A DNA stretch of 51,516 bases from Planctomycetaceae bacterium. GTDB lineage: Bacteria; Planctomycetota; Planctomycetia; Planctomycetales; Planctomycetaceae. Under the pieces are notes generated by a model. It made no database searches, had not been told where the DNA came from, and was given only the letters and a program-made list of their open reading frames with translations. Both the position numbers and the translations under genes were made by a program. The stretch is taken from NCBI GenBank assembly GCA_029243145.1, contig JAQWSQ010000121.1, positions 1 through 51,516 on the forward strand, read 5' to 3'. Positions 9,406 to 18,553 of this stretch are shown one piece after another (position 1 is the first letter of the stretch; each line of letters starts with the position of its first letter).

Positions 9406-9430
9406 AGAAAGCCCATTACCACGGCTTTCT
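9406..9430 (+). other. Hairpin in the leader of the sigma-54 promoter
   Basis: AGAAAGCC (9406-9413) and GGCTTTCT (9423-9430) form a perfect 8-bp stem with a 9-base loop. It would sit within the first 35 bases of a transcript from the -24/-12 promoter. There is no T-run, so it is more likely an RNA-stability or regulatory element than a terminator. Confidence 0.4.
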
Positions 9431-9757
9431 ACCCACTTGACCCCTTGTGTTGGTTAAGGCATCGCGGCGGCTGGAAGATTCCCCTGTTTGTGAGATGACC
9501 CAATCTCTCAAGCACTTCCGACTCGCTCACCTTCTCGAAATTCGAGCCACGATGTCCGCCACACAAGGGTTTTTCTATTCGCAGTGCAAAAGCGATGGGC
9601 AAAAATGGGGTTCATCCGGGATTTGCGTATTCATCCTGAAGATTGACACAAAGCGGACATGTCTTTCCCACGCTGGGAAATTCAACATATTGGCAACTTC
9701 GTCAACCGCATGATGAAGTAACGAACAGGTAGCTGGATTCGCAAGAATTCAGACGAA

Positions 9758-9960
9758 ATGCGGGGACAGCGTGGTCCTTCTGAACTCTTGCGAGGTCAGC
9801 TACGGGCGAAGTACAAACAACCGATCTCACCCGGACCGCTGGAACGGAGCAATAATAAAATTAAGTCATTGAAGCGAACTGCTATGGATATCGAAACGAA
9901 TGAGAATTCGAACCGAAACCTCTATCGCCCCTTCAGACTGAATACGCATTCGTCGGATGA
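9758..9960 (+). pseudogene. ISL3-family transposase C-terminal remnant
   Basis: One frame reads P-G-P-L-E-R-S-N-N-K-I-K-S-L-K-R-T, the hallmark C-terminal segment of ISL3 transposases (G-P-L-E-G-x-N-N-K-I-K-x-L-K-R). After a shift, another frame reads G-Y-R-N-E, a stop, then further on T-E-Y-A-F-V-G and a stop, matching the usual end of these proteins. The catalytic core is not recognisable upstream, so this is a decayed 3' end. No terminal inverted repeats could be assigned. Confidence 0.6.
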
Positions 9961-9997
9961 ACCAAAAATGGACACCTGAAGGAGTTCTTGGCCCGTC

Positions 9998-10411
9998 TCA
10001 GTCAACAAAAGATTCCGAGTAGGTCGCGAATGACTTTGGAGTTTCCCAGAGAGTGACCTCTCGGATGGGAAAGTTCTCTCGTTTCGCCTGTTCGTAGATC
10101 AGTCGGGCGATATTCTCGGCTGTAGGATTTGAATCCACAATATACAGTGGTTCTCCCAATTCCTGCAAAAATGGAATGGTGGGATCATCCTGATGGAGAA
10201 TCATTTTGTGGTCGAGATGATCGTCAATCCACGTTCTTAACGAGGTTTTGATGTCACTGAAATCGACCAACATCCCACGATTATCCAACTCCTCTCCCTC
10301 CAACACAATCACTGCTCGACCATTATGTCCGTGCAGTTTTTTGCACTTTCCTTCGTAATTGAGTAAACGATGGCCGTAGCAAAAATCGATTTGTTGAGTC
10401 ACGCGATACAT
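9998..10411 (-). CDS. queD: 6-carboxytetrahydropterin synthase / PTPS family
   Basis: A 137-residue member of the 6-pyruvoyltetrahydropterin synthase family, which in bacteria usually makes 6-carboxy-5,6,7,8-tetrahydropterin from dihydroneopterin triphosphate for queuosine. The zinc ligands His14, His27 and His29 (in L-H-G-H-N-G), the catalytic Cys23, the D-H-L-D-H motif and the late L-W-E-T-P with the pterin-binding Glu are all present. The length is normal. No queC, queE or queF lies nearby, so the pathway assignment rests on the family; a tetrahydrobiopterin role is the alternative. Confidence 0.85.
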   Translation of the reverse strand: MYRVTQQIDFCYGHRLLNYEGKCKKLHGHNGRAVIVLEGEELDNRGMLVDFSDIKTSLRTWIDDHLDHKMILHQDDPTIPFLQELGEPLYIVDSNPTAENIARLIYEQAKRENFPIREVTLWETPKSFATYSESFVD

Positions 10412-10530
10412 AGTTAAAATCCTGAAGCAGTGATAACGGAGAAACTCGCAGTCATTGAATTGTACAGAAAACTCGGTGAAGATCGAGAACCGAGAGACAT
10501 GATCACGACCTCACAGATGAAATCAATTCC

Positions 10531-11262
10531 ATGGCATGGACAACACAGGATATCAATGGCAAGCAAGCGGACGTTTACGTCCCCGAAAAGACGGAATCAG
10601 AGCCGTATGTGATTCTGCACCTTCATGGCCATTCCGAGCAGACCTTGAAGGACAATCATGCGTTCACCTCTGTACTGGAACAAAGAGGCTTGAGGTGCAT
10701 TTGCCCTCACGGAAGACGCTCATGGTGGCTCGATCAGCTTTGCATCGAGTACGATCCTGATATTTCACCACAGACTTACCTCTTAACGAGCTTGATCCCA
10801 TGGATTGAGCAGACATGGAACATCTCACCTCCCGCTATCGGTCTCACCGGAATCAGCATGGGAGGCCAAGGAGCCCTGCAACTGGCCTATCAAAATGCTC
10901 GGATGTTCCCGGTTGTGGCGGCATTAGCTCCAGCCGTCGATTTTTATCAGTGGCACGGACGGGGACTGCCGATTGATGAGATGTTTGCCACTGCAGAAGC
11001 GGCCCGGCAGGCATCTGTGATCTTACACCTACATCCGCTCAGTTGGCCCCGTCATCAATTTCTCGCCTGCGATCCGGCTGACGATGAATGGTTCGATTCC
11101 TCGGATAAACTCTCCATGAAACTCTCGTCATCGGGCATTCCGCACGAAGTCGATTTCGAGACGAGTCATGGAGGGCATACCTGGGAATACTTTGAAGCCA
11201 TGGCCGAGAAGATGATCGGCTGGACTCACGAACAATTGCAGTCAGTCGCACGAAGCGTTTAG
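10531..11262 (+). CDS. Alpha/beta hydrolase, esterase-D-like
   Basis: A 243-residue cytoplasmic hydrolase with no signal peptide. The oxyanion region H-L-H-G-H lies near residue 30, the nucleophile elbow G-I-S-M-G-G near 110, the acid probably in A-C-D-P-A-D-D near 180, and the catalytic His in S-H-G-G-H-T-W near 213. The pattern resembles S-formylglutathione hydrolase/esterase D and the putative-esterase family. Its stop overlaps the stop of glpK by 4 bases in convergent orientation. The substrate is unknown. An upstream ORF in another frame (10430-10612) is not credible. Confidence 0.75.
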   Translation: MAWTTQDINGKQADVYVPEKTESEPYVILHLHGHSEQTLKDNHAFTSVLEQRGLRCICPHGRRSWWLDQLCIEYDPDISPQTYLLTSLIPWIEQTWNISPPAIGLTGISMGGQGALQLAYQNARMFPVVAALAPAVDFYQWHGRGLPIDEMFATAEAARQASVILHLHPLSWPRHQFLACDPADDEWFDSSDKLSMKLSSSGIPHEVDFETSHGGHTWEYFEAMAEKMIGWTHEQLQSVARSV

Positions 11263-12758
11263 CTGGACTGATTCCAATCGAGAGATCTTTCCACAGCGCG
11301 ATGCCATTGGGTCATCAGTTGCTCGCGTTCTGATGCGGTCATGTCGGGAGTAAACTCGGCATCGAGTTCCCAGAGACTGGCGATCTCAGCTTGAGACTCC
11401 CAATACCCAACCGCGAGTCCAGCCAGATAAGCGGCCCCCAGCGCGGTGGTCTCGGGAACTTTAGGTCGTCTTACAGTGACATCCAGCAGGTCAGATTGAA
11501 ACTGCATCATCAGGTCGTTCACGGACGCACCACCATCGACTTTGAGCTCTTTGAGGGGCACACCACTCTCCTCATTCATCGCCTGCAACAAATCGTAGGA
11601 TTGATACGCCATCGAATCGAGCGCAGCCCGCGCGAGATGTTTTCGATTAGTGCCGCGTGTTAATCCGATGATGATACCACGCGCATCCTGATTCCAATAA
11701 GGTGCTCCCAAACCGACAAACGCGGGAACAATGATGACGCCCCCCGAATCTTCGACTTGTGCGGCAAGTGCTTCAATTTCAGACGAATGCTCGATAATTT
11801 GCAGGCCATCTCGCAGCCATTGCACAATCGCTCCGGCGATGAAGACCGATCCCTCCAGGCAATACGTCACCTCATCACCAATTTGCCAGGCGACGGTTGT
11901 CAGTAATCCTTTGGTGGATTCCACGCGTTTTTGACCCGTATTCAAGAGCATGAAGCAACCGGTGCCATAGGTGTTTTTACTGGCTCCCGGCTCGAAGCAG
12001 CATTGCCCAAACGTGGCCGCCTGCTGATCGCCGATCATCGAAGCGACTGGTATCTTGCCCCCAAACAAGCCTTCAAATGTTTCTCCCACAACTCCGCTGG
12101 AAGGGACGACCTTTGGCATCATCGCACGCGGAATCTTGAACAGATCGAGTAACTCATCGTCCCAGTCCATCGTTTCTAGATTGAACAACATGGTCCGAGA
12201 GGCATTGCTCACATCGGTGGCGTGGACGACGCCCCCAGTCAGTTTCCAAAGCAGATAACAATCGATTGTCCCGAAGAGAATATCACCATGACTGGCACGA
12301 ACACGATCAGGATCCTTCGCATCGAGCAAGTATTCGATCTTGGAAGCCGAGAAGTAAGCGTCAAGCACCAGGCCGGTTTTCTGACGGACCATGTCTGCAT
12401 AACCGTCGGCCTTGAGTTGATCGCAACGGGGGGCCGTAATCCGGCTTTGCCAAACAATGGCGTTGGCAATGGGGTCTCCACTTTCGGCCTCCCAAATGAC
12501 CACTGTCTCACGTTGGTTGGTAATCCCGATGGCGGCAATATCCGACGCGGTCAGCGATTTTTTCTTGAGTAACCGTTGAGAGGCCTCCAGTTGCGTATCC
12601 CAGATTGTGGTTGGGTCGTGCTCCACATGCCCCGGCTGGGGATAAATTTGCTCAAACTCTTCTTGCTCGACACCGCGAACCTGGCCTGCATGATCGAATA
12701 GAATCGCTCGACAAGACGTTGTTCCCGCATCAAGAGAGAGTATGTATTGTTCGGTCAT
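11259..12758 (-). CDS. glpK: Glycerol kinase
   Basis: A 499-residue FGGY carbohydrate kinase that phosphorylates glycerol to sn-glycerol 3-phosphate with ATP. It begins with Y-I-L-S-L-D-A-G-T-T-S-C-R-A (ATP site), keeps N-Q-R-E-T near residue 82, W-Q-S-R near 103, G-D-Q-Q-A-A near 243, and the FGGY signatures G-L-G-A-P-Y-W-N-Q-D-A-R-G and D-G-G-A-S-V-N-D-L-M-M-Q. The length is typical for GlpK. There is no adjacent facilitator (glpF) or glycerol-3-phosphate dehydrogenase, so it appears to be a single-gene unit. Confidence 0.95.
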   Translation of the reverse strand: MTEQYILSLDAGTTSCRAILFDHAGQVRGVEQEEFEQIYPQPGHVEHDPTTIWDTQLEASQRLLKKKSLTASDIAAIGITNQRETVVIWEAESGDPIANAIVWQSRITAPRCDQLKADGYADMVRQKTGLVLDAYFSASKIEYLLDAKDPDRVRASHGDILFGTIDCYLLWKLTGGVVHATDVSNASRTMLFNLETMDWDDELLDLFKIPRAMMPKVVPSSGVVGETFEGLFGGKIPVASMIGDQQAATFGQCCFEPGASKNTYGTGCFMLLNTGQKRVESTKGLLTTVAWQIGDEVTYCLEGSVFIAGAIVQWLRDGLQIIEHSSEIEALAAQVEDSGGVIIVPAFVGLGAPYWNQDARGIIIGLTRGTNRKHLARAALDSMAYQSYDLLQAMNEESGVPLKELKVDGGASVNDLMMQFQSDLLDVTVRRPKVPETTALGAAYLAGLAVGYWESQAEIASLWELDAEFTPDMTASEREQLMTQWHRAVERSLDWNQSS

Positions 12759-12947
12759 GGCAACAATCCTTCGCGATCGCTAAAAGAGATTTCGGTCTAT
12801 TTGTGAAGCAAAAGCCACACGGTGTCATGCTGATCAAAATTCCTGCCCAGTGCAAGAACTCTCTCATGAACAATTTCTCTGGGCGATTTTGAACTCATCG
12901 GTTAAACTGAACTCCGAACTGCTTTATAAATGACGGGAGTGATCGAG

Positions 12948-13490
12948 ATGAGATTGAATCAATACTGCCGGATGCTATTCCTGATTGTGATGCTCCCTGT
13001 GAGTGTGCAGGCACAGGAGTGGCAGAAATACACGAATAAAGAGGGGCAGTTTTCTGTCAACATGCCCACACAACCACAGCTTCAATCCTTCACTCAACCT
13101 ATTGTTGGTGGGAAGATGGCTTACAATTTCTATATTTCGGAACTGGAAAATGGAGACCAGGTCTTCATGATCTCCCGGAATGACTATCCAGAGAAGAATG
13201 TCGCTTCGACCGATCCGCAAGTGCTTCTTGATGCTTGCGTCAAAGGAGCCGTCAAATCGCGACAAGGAAAATTGATCAGCGAAGAGAAAGTGAATTTGAA
13301 GGGGCATCCCGGTCGAAAAATCTCCTTTTCAGGAAAGGCTGACGGGATGGATCTCATCGTCTGGCACGAATGCTATCTGGTCAAAAATCGACTTTATCAG
13401 GTCATGGTGATGTCCAAGAAAGAGAACCCACCCGTTGAAAAAACGCGGGATCGATTTTTTGATTCGTTTGAACTGCTGAAACGTAAATAA
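12948..13490 (+). CDS. Small exported protein of unknown function
   Basis: A 180-residue protein with a clear signal peptide (cleavage near V-Q-A/Q-E-W). The mature part starts 'W-Q-K-Y-T-N-K-E-G-Q-F-S-V-N-M-P-T-Q-P', a pattern seen in many short planctomycete periplasmic proteins with an F-S-V-x-x-P start motif, and is otherwise a mixed beta domain. ATG 12948 has GGGAG 8-9 bases upstream; the ATG at 12930 in the same frame has none. I recognise no catalytic motif and cannot give a function. Confidence 0.7.
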   Translation: MRLNQYCRMLFLIVMLPVSVQAQEWQKYTNKEGQFSVNMPTQPQLQSFTQPIVGGKMAYNFYISELENGDQVFMISRNDYPEKNVASTDPQVLLDACVKGAVKSRQGKLISEEKVNLKGHPGRKISFSGKADGMDLIVWHECYLVKNRLYQVMVMSKKENPPVEKTRDRFFDSFELLKRK

Positions 13491-13507
13491 TAAACATGAG
13501 GGACAGT

Positions 13508-14182
13508 TCAGTTCCCAATTAACTCTTTCAATAATTGAGCCGTCTCTTTCAACGGGAGTCCTATCACATTACTCGGGCTGCCATCAACGTTGTCCACAAA
13601 CAAGCTGCCTCCCGCCTGAAGGCCATAACCCCCTGCTTTCCCCAGAGGCTCTTCCGTCTTCAGATAGTTCTCCAACCAATGGTTGGCATCTGCTGAAAAT
13701 GTGACTGCTGTTTTCACACATTTCGAGATTCTTTGACCACGGAGAGTTGTGATGGCGACATGACTGACCGCCCAGTGAGTTCGCCCAGTGAGGTATTTCT
13801 CAAACCATTCTGTGACCGCTTGCTTCCAATCGTCTGTCGGCGGTTGGCCGAGAACTTTGAGTTCCTCCGAATCCGGTTCCTGAACAACAATTTCCGTGTC
13901 TGCGCAGACAATCCCCAGAATGTCGGCGAGATCTTGAGGAAGATTCCGGGAAGAGAGTTGGTCTCGTACGTCATCCGATTTCTCATGCACAATTTTGGCA
14001 AGTTGCGATTCGATACCCGCCCAATCAGTGATCCCCTCAAAGCCTGCTTCATCGGCAACTTGAGGGGGAACAATCATAATTTGATCACCGGGAATCAAAA
14101 GCTCTAGCAACTCACGTCGTCTGGAAGATCGAGAGCCAAGAACGAAACGATGACCGGCGGGAATATTCACGAGAGTCGACAT
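13508..14182 (-). CDS. maf: Maf-family nucleoside triphosphate pyrophosphatase
   Basis: A 224-residue Maf protein, an enzyme that hydrolyses non-standard or modified nucleoside triphosphates to monophosphates. The N-terminal phosphate loop reads L-G-S-R-S-S-R-R-R-E-L-L, the middle has C-A-D-T-E-I-V-V with the catalytic Asp, and the C-terminus has A-G-G-Y-G-L-Q-A-G-G with D-G-S-P-S-N-V-I-G-L-P. It is slightly longer than the usual ~195 residues, with an insertion around residues 60-85. It is convergent with the preceding exported-protein gene. Confidence 0.85.
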   Translation of the reverse strand: MSTLVNIPAGHRFVLGSRSSRRRELLELLIPGDQIMIVPPQVADEAGFEGITDWAGIESQLAKIVHEKSDDVRDQLSSRNLPQDLADILGIVCADTEIVVQEPDSEELKVLGQPPTDDWKQAVTEWFEKYLTGRTHWAVSHVAITTLRGQRISKCVKTAVTFSADANHWLENYLKTEEPLGKAGGYGLQAGGSLFVDNVDGSPSNVIGLPLKETAQLLKELIGN

Positions 14183-14278
14183 GGAGTACCTTATCTGTGT
14201 CTGGTTCTTGAGACTGCGGTCCTATAGTCATACACTGGCAGAGTGACACACACGAGAACATTCTGGAAGGATCTCTTC

Positions 14279-15736
14279 ATGTACCCCCAAAGATTTTATG
14301 CATTTTTAATTCTTATCGTTCTTTTCGGTTCGGCGTGGGATTTATCGGCTGCCGACAAACCTAACTTCTTGTTTTTGTTTGCCGATGACCAACGTGACGA
14401 CACGATAGCCGCTTATGGCAACCCTCATATCGATACTCCCCATATTGATTCGCTTGTCGAACGCGCATTCAGTTTCGAGCGAGCGTACTGCATGGGTTCA
14501 ATTCATGGTGCGGTGTGCCAGCCTTCTCGCGCCATGTTAATGTCTGGGCGTACGTTGTATCACGTTCCGATGGACCTCAAGAACACGGCTCTTATGCCCG
14601 AAACTCTCGGCAATGCCGGATATCGCACATTTGGAACGGGAAAATGGCATAACGGGCAGAAATCTTTTATCCTTGGGTTTCAACAAGGGGAGAATGTTTT
14701 CTTTGGTGGAATGTCCAATCACACAAAGGTTCCCCTTAAAGACGTCTCGACCGATGGATCAGTCACAGACAAAGGAACGGACAACGGGTATTCCAGTGAA
14801 CTGTTTGCCGATGCGGCGATCAATTTTCTCGAATCGACACCCGACGACAAACCCTTCTTCGCCTACGTTTCCTTCACATCACCTCACGACCCTCGGCAAC
14901 CGCCTAAAGAGTATGCGAAGCGATATTACAAGAATCTTCCACCGTTGCCGAACAACTTCTTACCTCAACATCCTTTCTTTAACGGCTGGATGACGGGACG
15001 AGATGAATCGCTGGCTGCGTGGCCACGGACCCCCAACGTCGTGCAGCAACAGTTGGCCGAATACTATGGGATGATTTCACACATGGATGCGCAGATCGGA
15101 CGAATTCTTGAAGCACTTGAGAAATCTGGGCGAGCCGACAATACCTACATCATTTACACAGCCGACCACGGACTGGCTGTTGGTAGTCACGGCCTGTTGG
15201 GAAAACAATCCGTCTATGAACACAGTATGGGAACGCCGTTGATGATCGCCGGACCGGGAATCAAAAAAGAATCCAGTGACGCTTTAGTTTATCTCCTCGA
15301 TTTGTTTCCGACGATTACCGATTTGGCAGGAGTTGAGACACCCAAAAGTGTTGAAGGAAAAAGTCTGGCTCCCATTATGAACGGAGAGAAAAACAGCGTT
15401 CGCGAGACTTTATACCTGACTTACGAAAAATATATGCGCGGGCTAACGGATGGACGCTGGAAATTAATCCGATATCCTCATATCAACTACACGCAATTAT
15501 TTGATTTGAAGAGCGATCCTGCAGAACTACACAATCTTGCGGAAATGGACGAACATACAAATCGTGTGATTCAGATGATGGAACAACTCGAAGAGTGGCA
15601 GCAGAAAGTGGATGACAAAACTCCCCTGACGTCGGCTAAACCAAAAAACATGGAGATCGACCTGAGCGGACGCAAGCGGACTCCCGATCGGCATCAGCCG
15701 AAATGGATCGTCGAGAAATATTTTGGAACTGATTAG
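14279..15736 (+). CDS. Secreted sulfatase (formylglycine type)
   Basis: A 485-residue type I sulfatase with a signal peptide (cleavage near L-S-A/A-D-K). The metal site starts with F-A-D-D-Q (Asp36-Asp37). The formylglycine motif C-Q-P-S-R has the modifiable Cys80. Later come H-D-P-R-Q-P, the Y-T-A-D-H-G-L-A-V-G-S-H-G metal motif and G-K-Q-S-V-Y-E-H. The domain order resembles iduronate-2-sulfatase/choline-sulfatase-like enzymes acting on sulfated carbohydrates. ATG 14279 with GGAAGGA seven bases upstream is preferred to the GTG at 14243. Modification would need a formylglycine-generating enzyme encoded elsewhere. Confidence 0.9.
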   Translation: MYPQRFYAFLILIVLFGSAWDLSAADKPNFLFLFADDQRDDTIAAYGNPHIDTPHIDSLVERAFSFERAYCMGSIHGAVCQPSRAMLMSGRTLYHVPMDLKNTALMPETLGNAGYRTFGTGKWHNGQKSFILGFQQGENVFFGGMSNHTKVPLKDVSTDGSVTDKGTDNGYSSELFADAAINFLESTPDDKPFFAYVSFTSPHDPRQPPKEYAKRYYKNLPPLPNNFLPQHPFFNGWMTGRDESLAAWPRTPNVVQQQLAEYYGMISHMDAQIGRILEALEKSGRADNTYIIYTADHGLAVGSHGLLGKQSVYEHSMGTPLMIAGPGIKKESSDALVYLLDLFPTITDLAGVETPKSVEGKSLAPIMNGEKNSVRETLYLTYEKYMRGLTDGRWKLIRYPHINYTQLFDLKSDPAELHNLAEMDEHTNRVIQMMEQLEEWQQKVDDKTPLTSAKPKNMEIDLSGRKRTPDRHQPKWIVEKYFGTD

Positions 15737-15845
15737 GTAGATTCTGAAATTCCCCACTCAGTTCCTCGTTTGGTCAGTCTGACTTGATAACATAAACTTC
15801 AGCCTTACTCACAAGCCCTTCAAATTGTGTTGGAGTTCAAAATAC

Positions 15846-16139
15846 ATGAAAGAGTCTTTCAGCGAACCTGCCACACCCCCGGTCAGTCCTCCTCTCGATC
15901 CGCAACAGCCAACCACGCTCACGACGGAAGCACAGCGAAACCAGAAGAAACGCGAAGCGAAGAGAGTGTTTCTCATTCATTTGATCATTTATGTGCTGGT
16001 GATTGGGGGCCTGACGTATCTCGATTACGGACGTGCCACAGAAGGCGATAATCATTGGGTTCAATGGCCCGCAATGGGCTGGGGAGTCGGAGTTTTATTC
16101 CATGGACTGGGCGTTTTTCTCGGTTCCCGCAAGAACTAA
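15846..16139 (+). CDS. Small 2TM-domain membrane protein
   Basis: A 97-residue protein with a proline-rich cytoplasmic N-terminus (about 1-30), a basic helix (about 31-45), and two membrane helices: F-L-I-H-L-I-I-Y-V-L-V-I-G-G-L near 45-60, and M-G-W-G-V-G-V-L-F-H-G-L-G-V-F near 77-92. This matches the '2TM' domain often linked to histidine kinases or regulators. GGAG at 15832-15835 precedes ATG 15846. It is convergent with murG. The function is unknown. Confidence 0.65.
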   Translation: MKESFSEPATPPVSPPLDPQQPTTLTTEAQRNQKKREAKRVFLIHLIIYVLVIGGLTYLDYGRATEGDNHWVQWPAMGWGVGVLFHGLGVFLGSRKN

Positions 16140-16148
16140 AAGACTCCA

Positions 16149-17243
16149 TCATTTAACCGGGTTGAATTCTACCAGCACATCCACAACATGTGTTGCCGCG
16201 TCTGGTTTTGCCAGTTTCCTCATTGCCTGCTGCATTTCTGTCAGCGGTTGATTGAGGAGTGTAGAAATGATCGCTGTGAGTTCAGAAGAATTCTGATTCT
16301 CTGAAGTTTGCAGAACCACCTTCGCCGCTCCTGAAGCCGCAAATAACTCGGCGTTTTTCTGTTGATGGTCGCCCACTGAATGAGGATAGGGAATCAAGAT
16401 AGCCGGTATCCCCGCACAGGCAATCTCTGCTAGTGTGGTGGCTCCCGCGCGAGAGATCACCAAATCGGCTTGTCGATACAAAGTGGGAAGCACCTCGAAG
16501 AACGGTTCTGTAATTGATGAAAATCCCCGCTGGCGGTATTCCTCTCTGATCATCACGCAATCAAGTTCACCGGTTTGATGAATGATCTGGAGACTGTCCA
16601 ATTCCGCCCCCATTTCTTTCACAACAGAAAGCCACATTCGATTGACGGGTTGCGCGCCCTGTGAACCACCCAAGATCAAGATGGTTTGCAACGTGGCAAA
16701 TTTCATTTTGCGAGCCAAGAGCGTTTGAACTTCTTTTCTGACCGGATTACCTGTCACAACATGTTTGTTCAAGTCGGCTCTTGTGGGAACACTCTCCTCA
16801 AATGAATGGCACACCTTGGTGGCTCGATTCATGAGCCACTTGTTAGCACGTCCTAGAACCGTGTTCTGTTCAAGCAGAAGCGTAGGGATCCGCATTGCTT
16901 GAGCCGCACGAACGACGGGTACACTGGCGAAGCCTCCCAGACCAATGACGACGTCTGGTTTGAACTCCTTGAGTGTCTTAGCAGCAAGCTGTTTGGACTG
17001 CCAATAGCTCTTGAGAAAAGAGATCGGAGCATACCTTAGATCTGACGACGAACGAATCGGTAGCGATTGATGCCGGAGACCGGCTTCTTTGAGAATGCGT
17101 TTCTCGATTCCTCGTTCAGAACCAACAAACAAAGGTGTGAAGTCAGGGAAACGATCACGAAGTTCTTCCACGACAGCCAAGCCGGGAAAGAGATGCCCTC
17201 CCGTACCGCCTCCCGTGAAAATGGCTCGTTTCAATTCCGCCAC
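16149..17243 (-). CDS. murG: UDP-GlcNAc:undecaprenyl-pyrophosphoryl-MurNAc-pentapeptide transferase
   Basis: A 364-residue MurG that adds GlcNAc to lipid I to make lipid II on the inner face of the membrane. It opens with F-T-G-G-G-T-G-G-H-L-F-P-G-L-A, has G-L-G-G-F-A-S-V-P near residue 100, L-G-G-S-Q-G-A-Q near 190, and the UDP-GlcNAc-binding region S-R-A-G-A-T-T-L-A-E-I near 262 followed by P-Y-P-H-S-V-G-D-H-Q-Q-K-N-A. The length is normal. It is the last gene of the murE-murF-mraY-murG run on this strand. Confidence 0.93.
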   Translation of the reverse strand: MAELKRAIFTGGGTGGHLFPGLAVVEELRDRFPDFTPLFVGSERGIEKRILKEAGLRHQSLPIRSSSDLRYAPISFLKSYWQSKQLAAKTLKEFKPDVVIGLGGFASVPVVRAAQAMRIPTLLLEQNTVLGRANKWLMNRATKVCHSFEESVPTRADLNKHVVTGNPVRKEVQTLLARKMKFATLQTILILGGSQGAQPVNRMWLSVVKEMGAELDSLQIIHQTGELDCVMIREEYRQRGFSSITEPFFEVLPTLYRQADLVISRAGATTLAEIACAGIPAILIPYPHSVGDHQQKNAELFAASGAAKVVLQTSENQNSSELTAIISTLLNQPLTEMQQAMRKLAKPDAATHVVDVLVEFNPVK

Positions 17244-17336
17244 GCTGCATGCTCCTGATGAATCAAGGTATGCAGACAGAATAGCGAATCAATAAGGAAG
17301 ATTCACCATGAGAGAACCGATGTGCGTGGGAAGGGT

Positions 17337-17376
17337 GGGAAGTCGATGAGGACAACACATCCAGCATCGACTTCCC
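17337..17376. other. 12-bp perfect hairpin between mraY and murG
   Basis: GGGAAGTCGATG (17337-17348) pairs perfectly with CATCGACTTCCC (17365-17376) around a 16-base loop. It lies in the 155-base gap between mraY and murG. There is no T-run on either strand, so it could be an RNA-processing or stability signal rather than an intrinsic terminator. Confidence 0.55.
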
Positions 17377-17398
17377 GAATCCCTCTCTCCCTAACGCT

Positions 17399-18502
17399 TC
17401 ATCGTATTTTGAGAGTCGCCATTCCGACGATGGCGAGAATTGCCGCACCGATCCAGAACCGGACAACGATTTTAATTTCATGATCCCCTTTGAACAGAAA
17501 ATGGTTGTGCAAAGGACTACATCGAATCAGGCGACGGCCCGTCATCCGAAACCAGCCGACCTGTAAGATCACGCTGAGTGTCTCGATGACAAAAACGCCT
17601 CCTATCACGACCAACAGGATTTCCTGTCGAGTGACAAGAGCAGAGAAAGCAAGTAGCGAGCCAATTGCTAAAGAACCGGTATCTCCCATGAAAACTTGCG
17701 CCGGATAGCAGTTAAACCACAAAAACCCCAACAGAGCACCGACGAGAGCGCCGAGCATAATTGCAATTTCTCCACTCCCGGGAATGTAAGGAATACTCAA
17801 ATACGCCGAGAGAACTTTATGCCCGGCAAGATAGGCAATAGCGGCAAAGGCGGCTCCCGACATCAACGAACACCCGGTCGCCAAACCGTCCAACCCATCA
17901 GTCAAGTTGACTGCGTTGGAACTACCCACCATTACGAACACCGCCCACAAGCAAAAACCGATTCCGAGAAACAGTCCTGAATTTCCGACAGGCCAAATGA
18001 GTTCTAACCCGCGGGGGATTTGTGAGAGTTCCATATACAGAAACCCTGAAATCACTGCCGCCAATAACGATTGAACAATCATCTTTTTTCTGGCACGAAT
18101 GCCATTACTTGTTGTGCTCAGTTTCGTCCAATCATCGAACGCACCGAGTGTCCCAAAACTGACGACCGTGAAGAGACCGAGAAGCGTGAAGGTGTTTGAC
18201 AAATCCCCCCACATCAGAATGGCCATAACAATCGATGCGACGATGAAGAGGCCTCCCATCGTGGGAGTCTGATCTTTATCAGCTTGCAATTCGTTGAGAT
18301 AATCCGAGTCGCTCGCGATTCGTTCTTGGCACCTTCTTTTGAGCCAACGGATCGCAAATGGTCCGATCAGAAGTGACATCAGAAAAGCGGTGACACTTGC
18401 CAAGGCAATTCGAGCCGTGAGAAAAACTCGGGAATCTCCAGACGCATAGAATTCCAGTTGCTCCAGTAATGGAGCAAAATGGTCCAACAACCAGAGGAGC
18501 AT
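17399..18502 (-). CDS. mraY: Phospho-MurNAc-pentapeptide transferase
   Basis: A 367-residue multi-pass membrane enzyme (about ten helices) that transfers phospho-MurNAc-pentapeptide to undecaprenyl phosphate, forming lipid I. The conserved features are [10 protein letters not shown] near residue 75, G-A-F-D-D-W near 129, [10 protein letters not shown] near 198, the D-T-G-S-L region near 273, and the P-L-H-N-H-F cluster near 332. The length is typical. It sits between murF (318-base gap with two hairpins) and murG. Confidence 0.93.
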   Translation of the reverse strand: MLLWLLDHFAPLLEQLEFYASGDSRVFLTARIALASVTAFLMSLLIGPFAIRWLKRRCQERIASDSDYLNELQADKDQTPTMGGLFIVASIVMAILMWGDLSNTFTLLGLFTVVSFGTLGAFDDWTKLSTTSNGIRARKKMIVQSLLAAVISGFLYMELSQIPRGLELIWPVGNSGLFLGIGFCLWAVFVMVGSSNAVNLTDGLDGLATGCSLMSGAAFAAIAYLAGHKVLSAYLSIPYIPGSGEIAIMLGALVGALLGFLWFNCYPAQVFMGDTGSLAIGSLLAFSALVTRQEILLVVIGGVFVIETLSVILQVGWFRMTGRRLIRCSPLHNHFLFKGDHEIKIVVRFWIGAAILAIVGMATLKIR

Positions 18503-18553
18503 TGCGGGAGACCCTTCGGCAAGTTCAACTTTTCAGTGTTGAGAATTCATTGT

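Larger units (their letters stand above)
9137..9997. other. Gene-poor region divergent from the sigma-54 activator
   Basis: This 861-base stretch holds no intact gene. It contains a phased cluster of GCGCCGA boxes, a -24/-12 type promoter pointing right, a hairpin just after the predicted transcription start, and a decayed ISL3-type transposase end. The two ORFs at 9447-9713 and 9758-9979 are fragments in degenerate sequence. Confidence 0.7.

Noticed and set aside
9447..9713. 88-codon ORF left of the ISL3 remnant
   Set aside because: No recognisable transposase motif and no ribosome site; probably decayed or random sequence.
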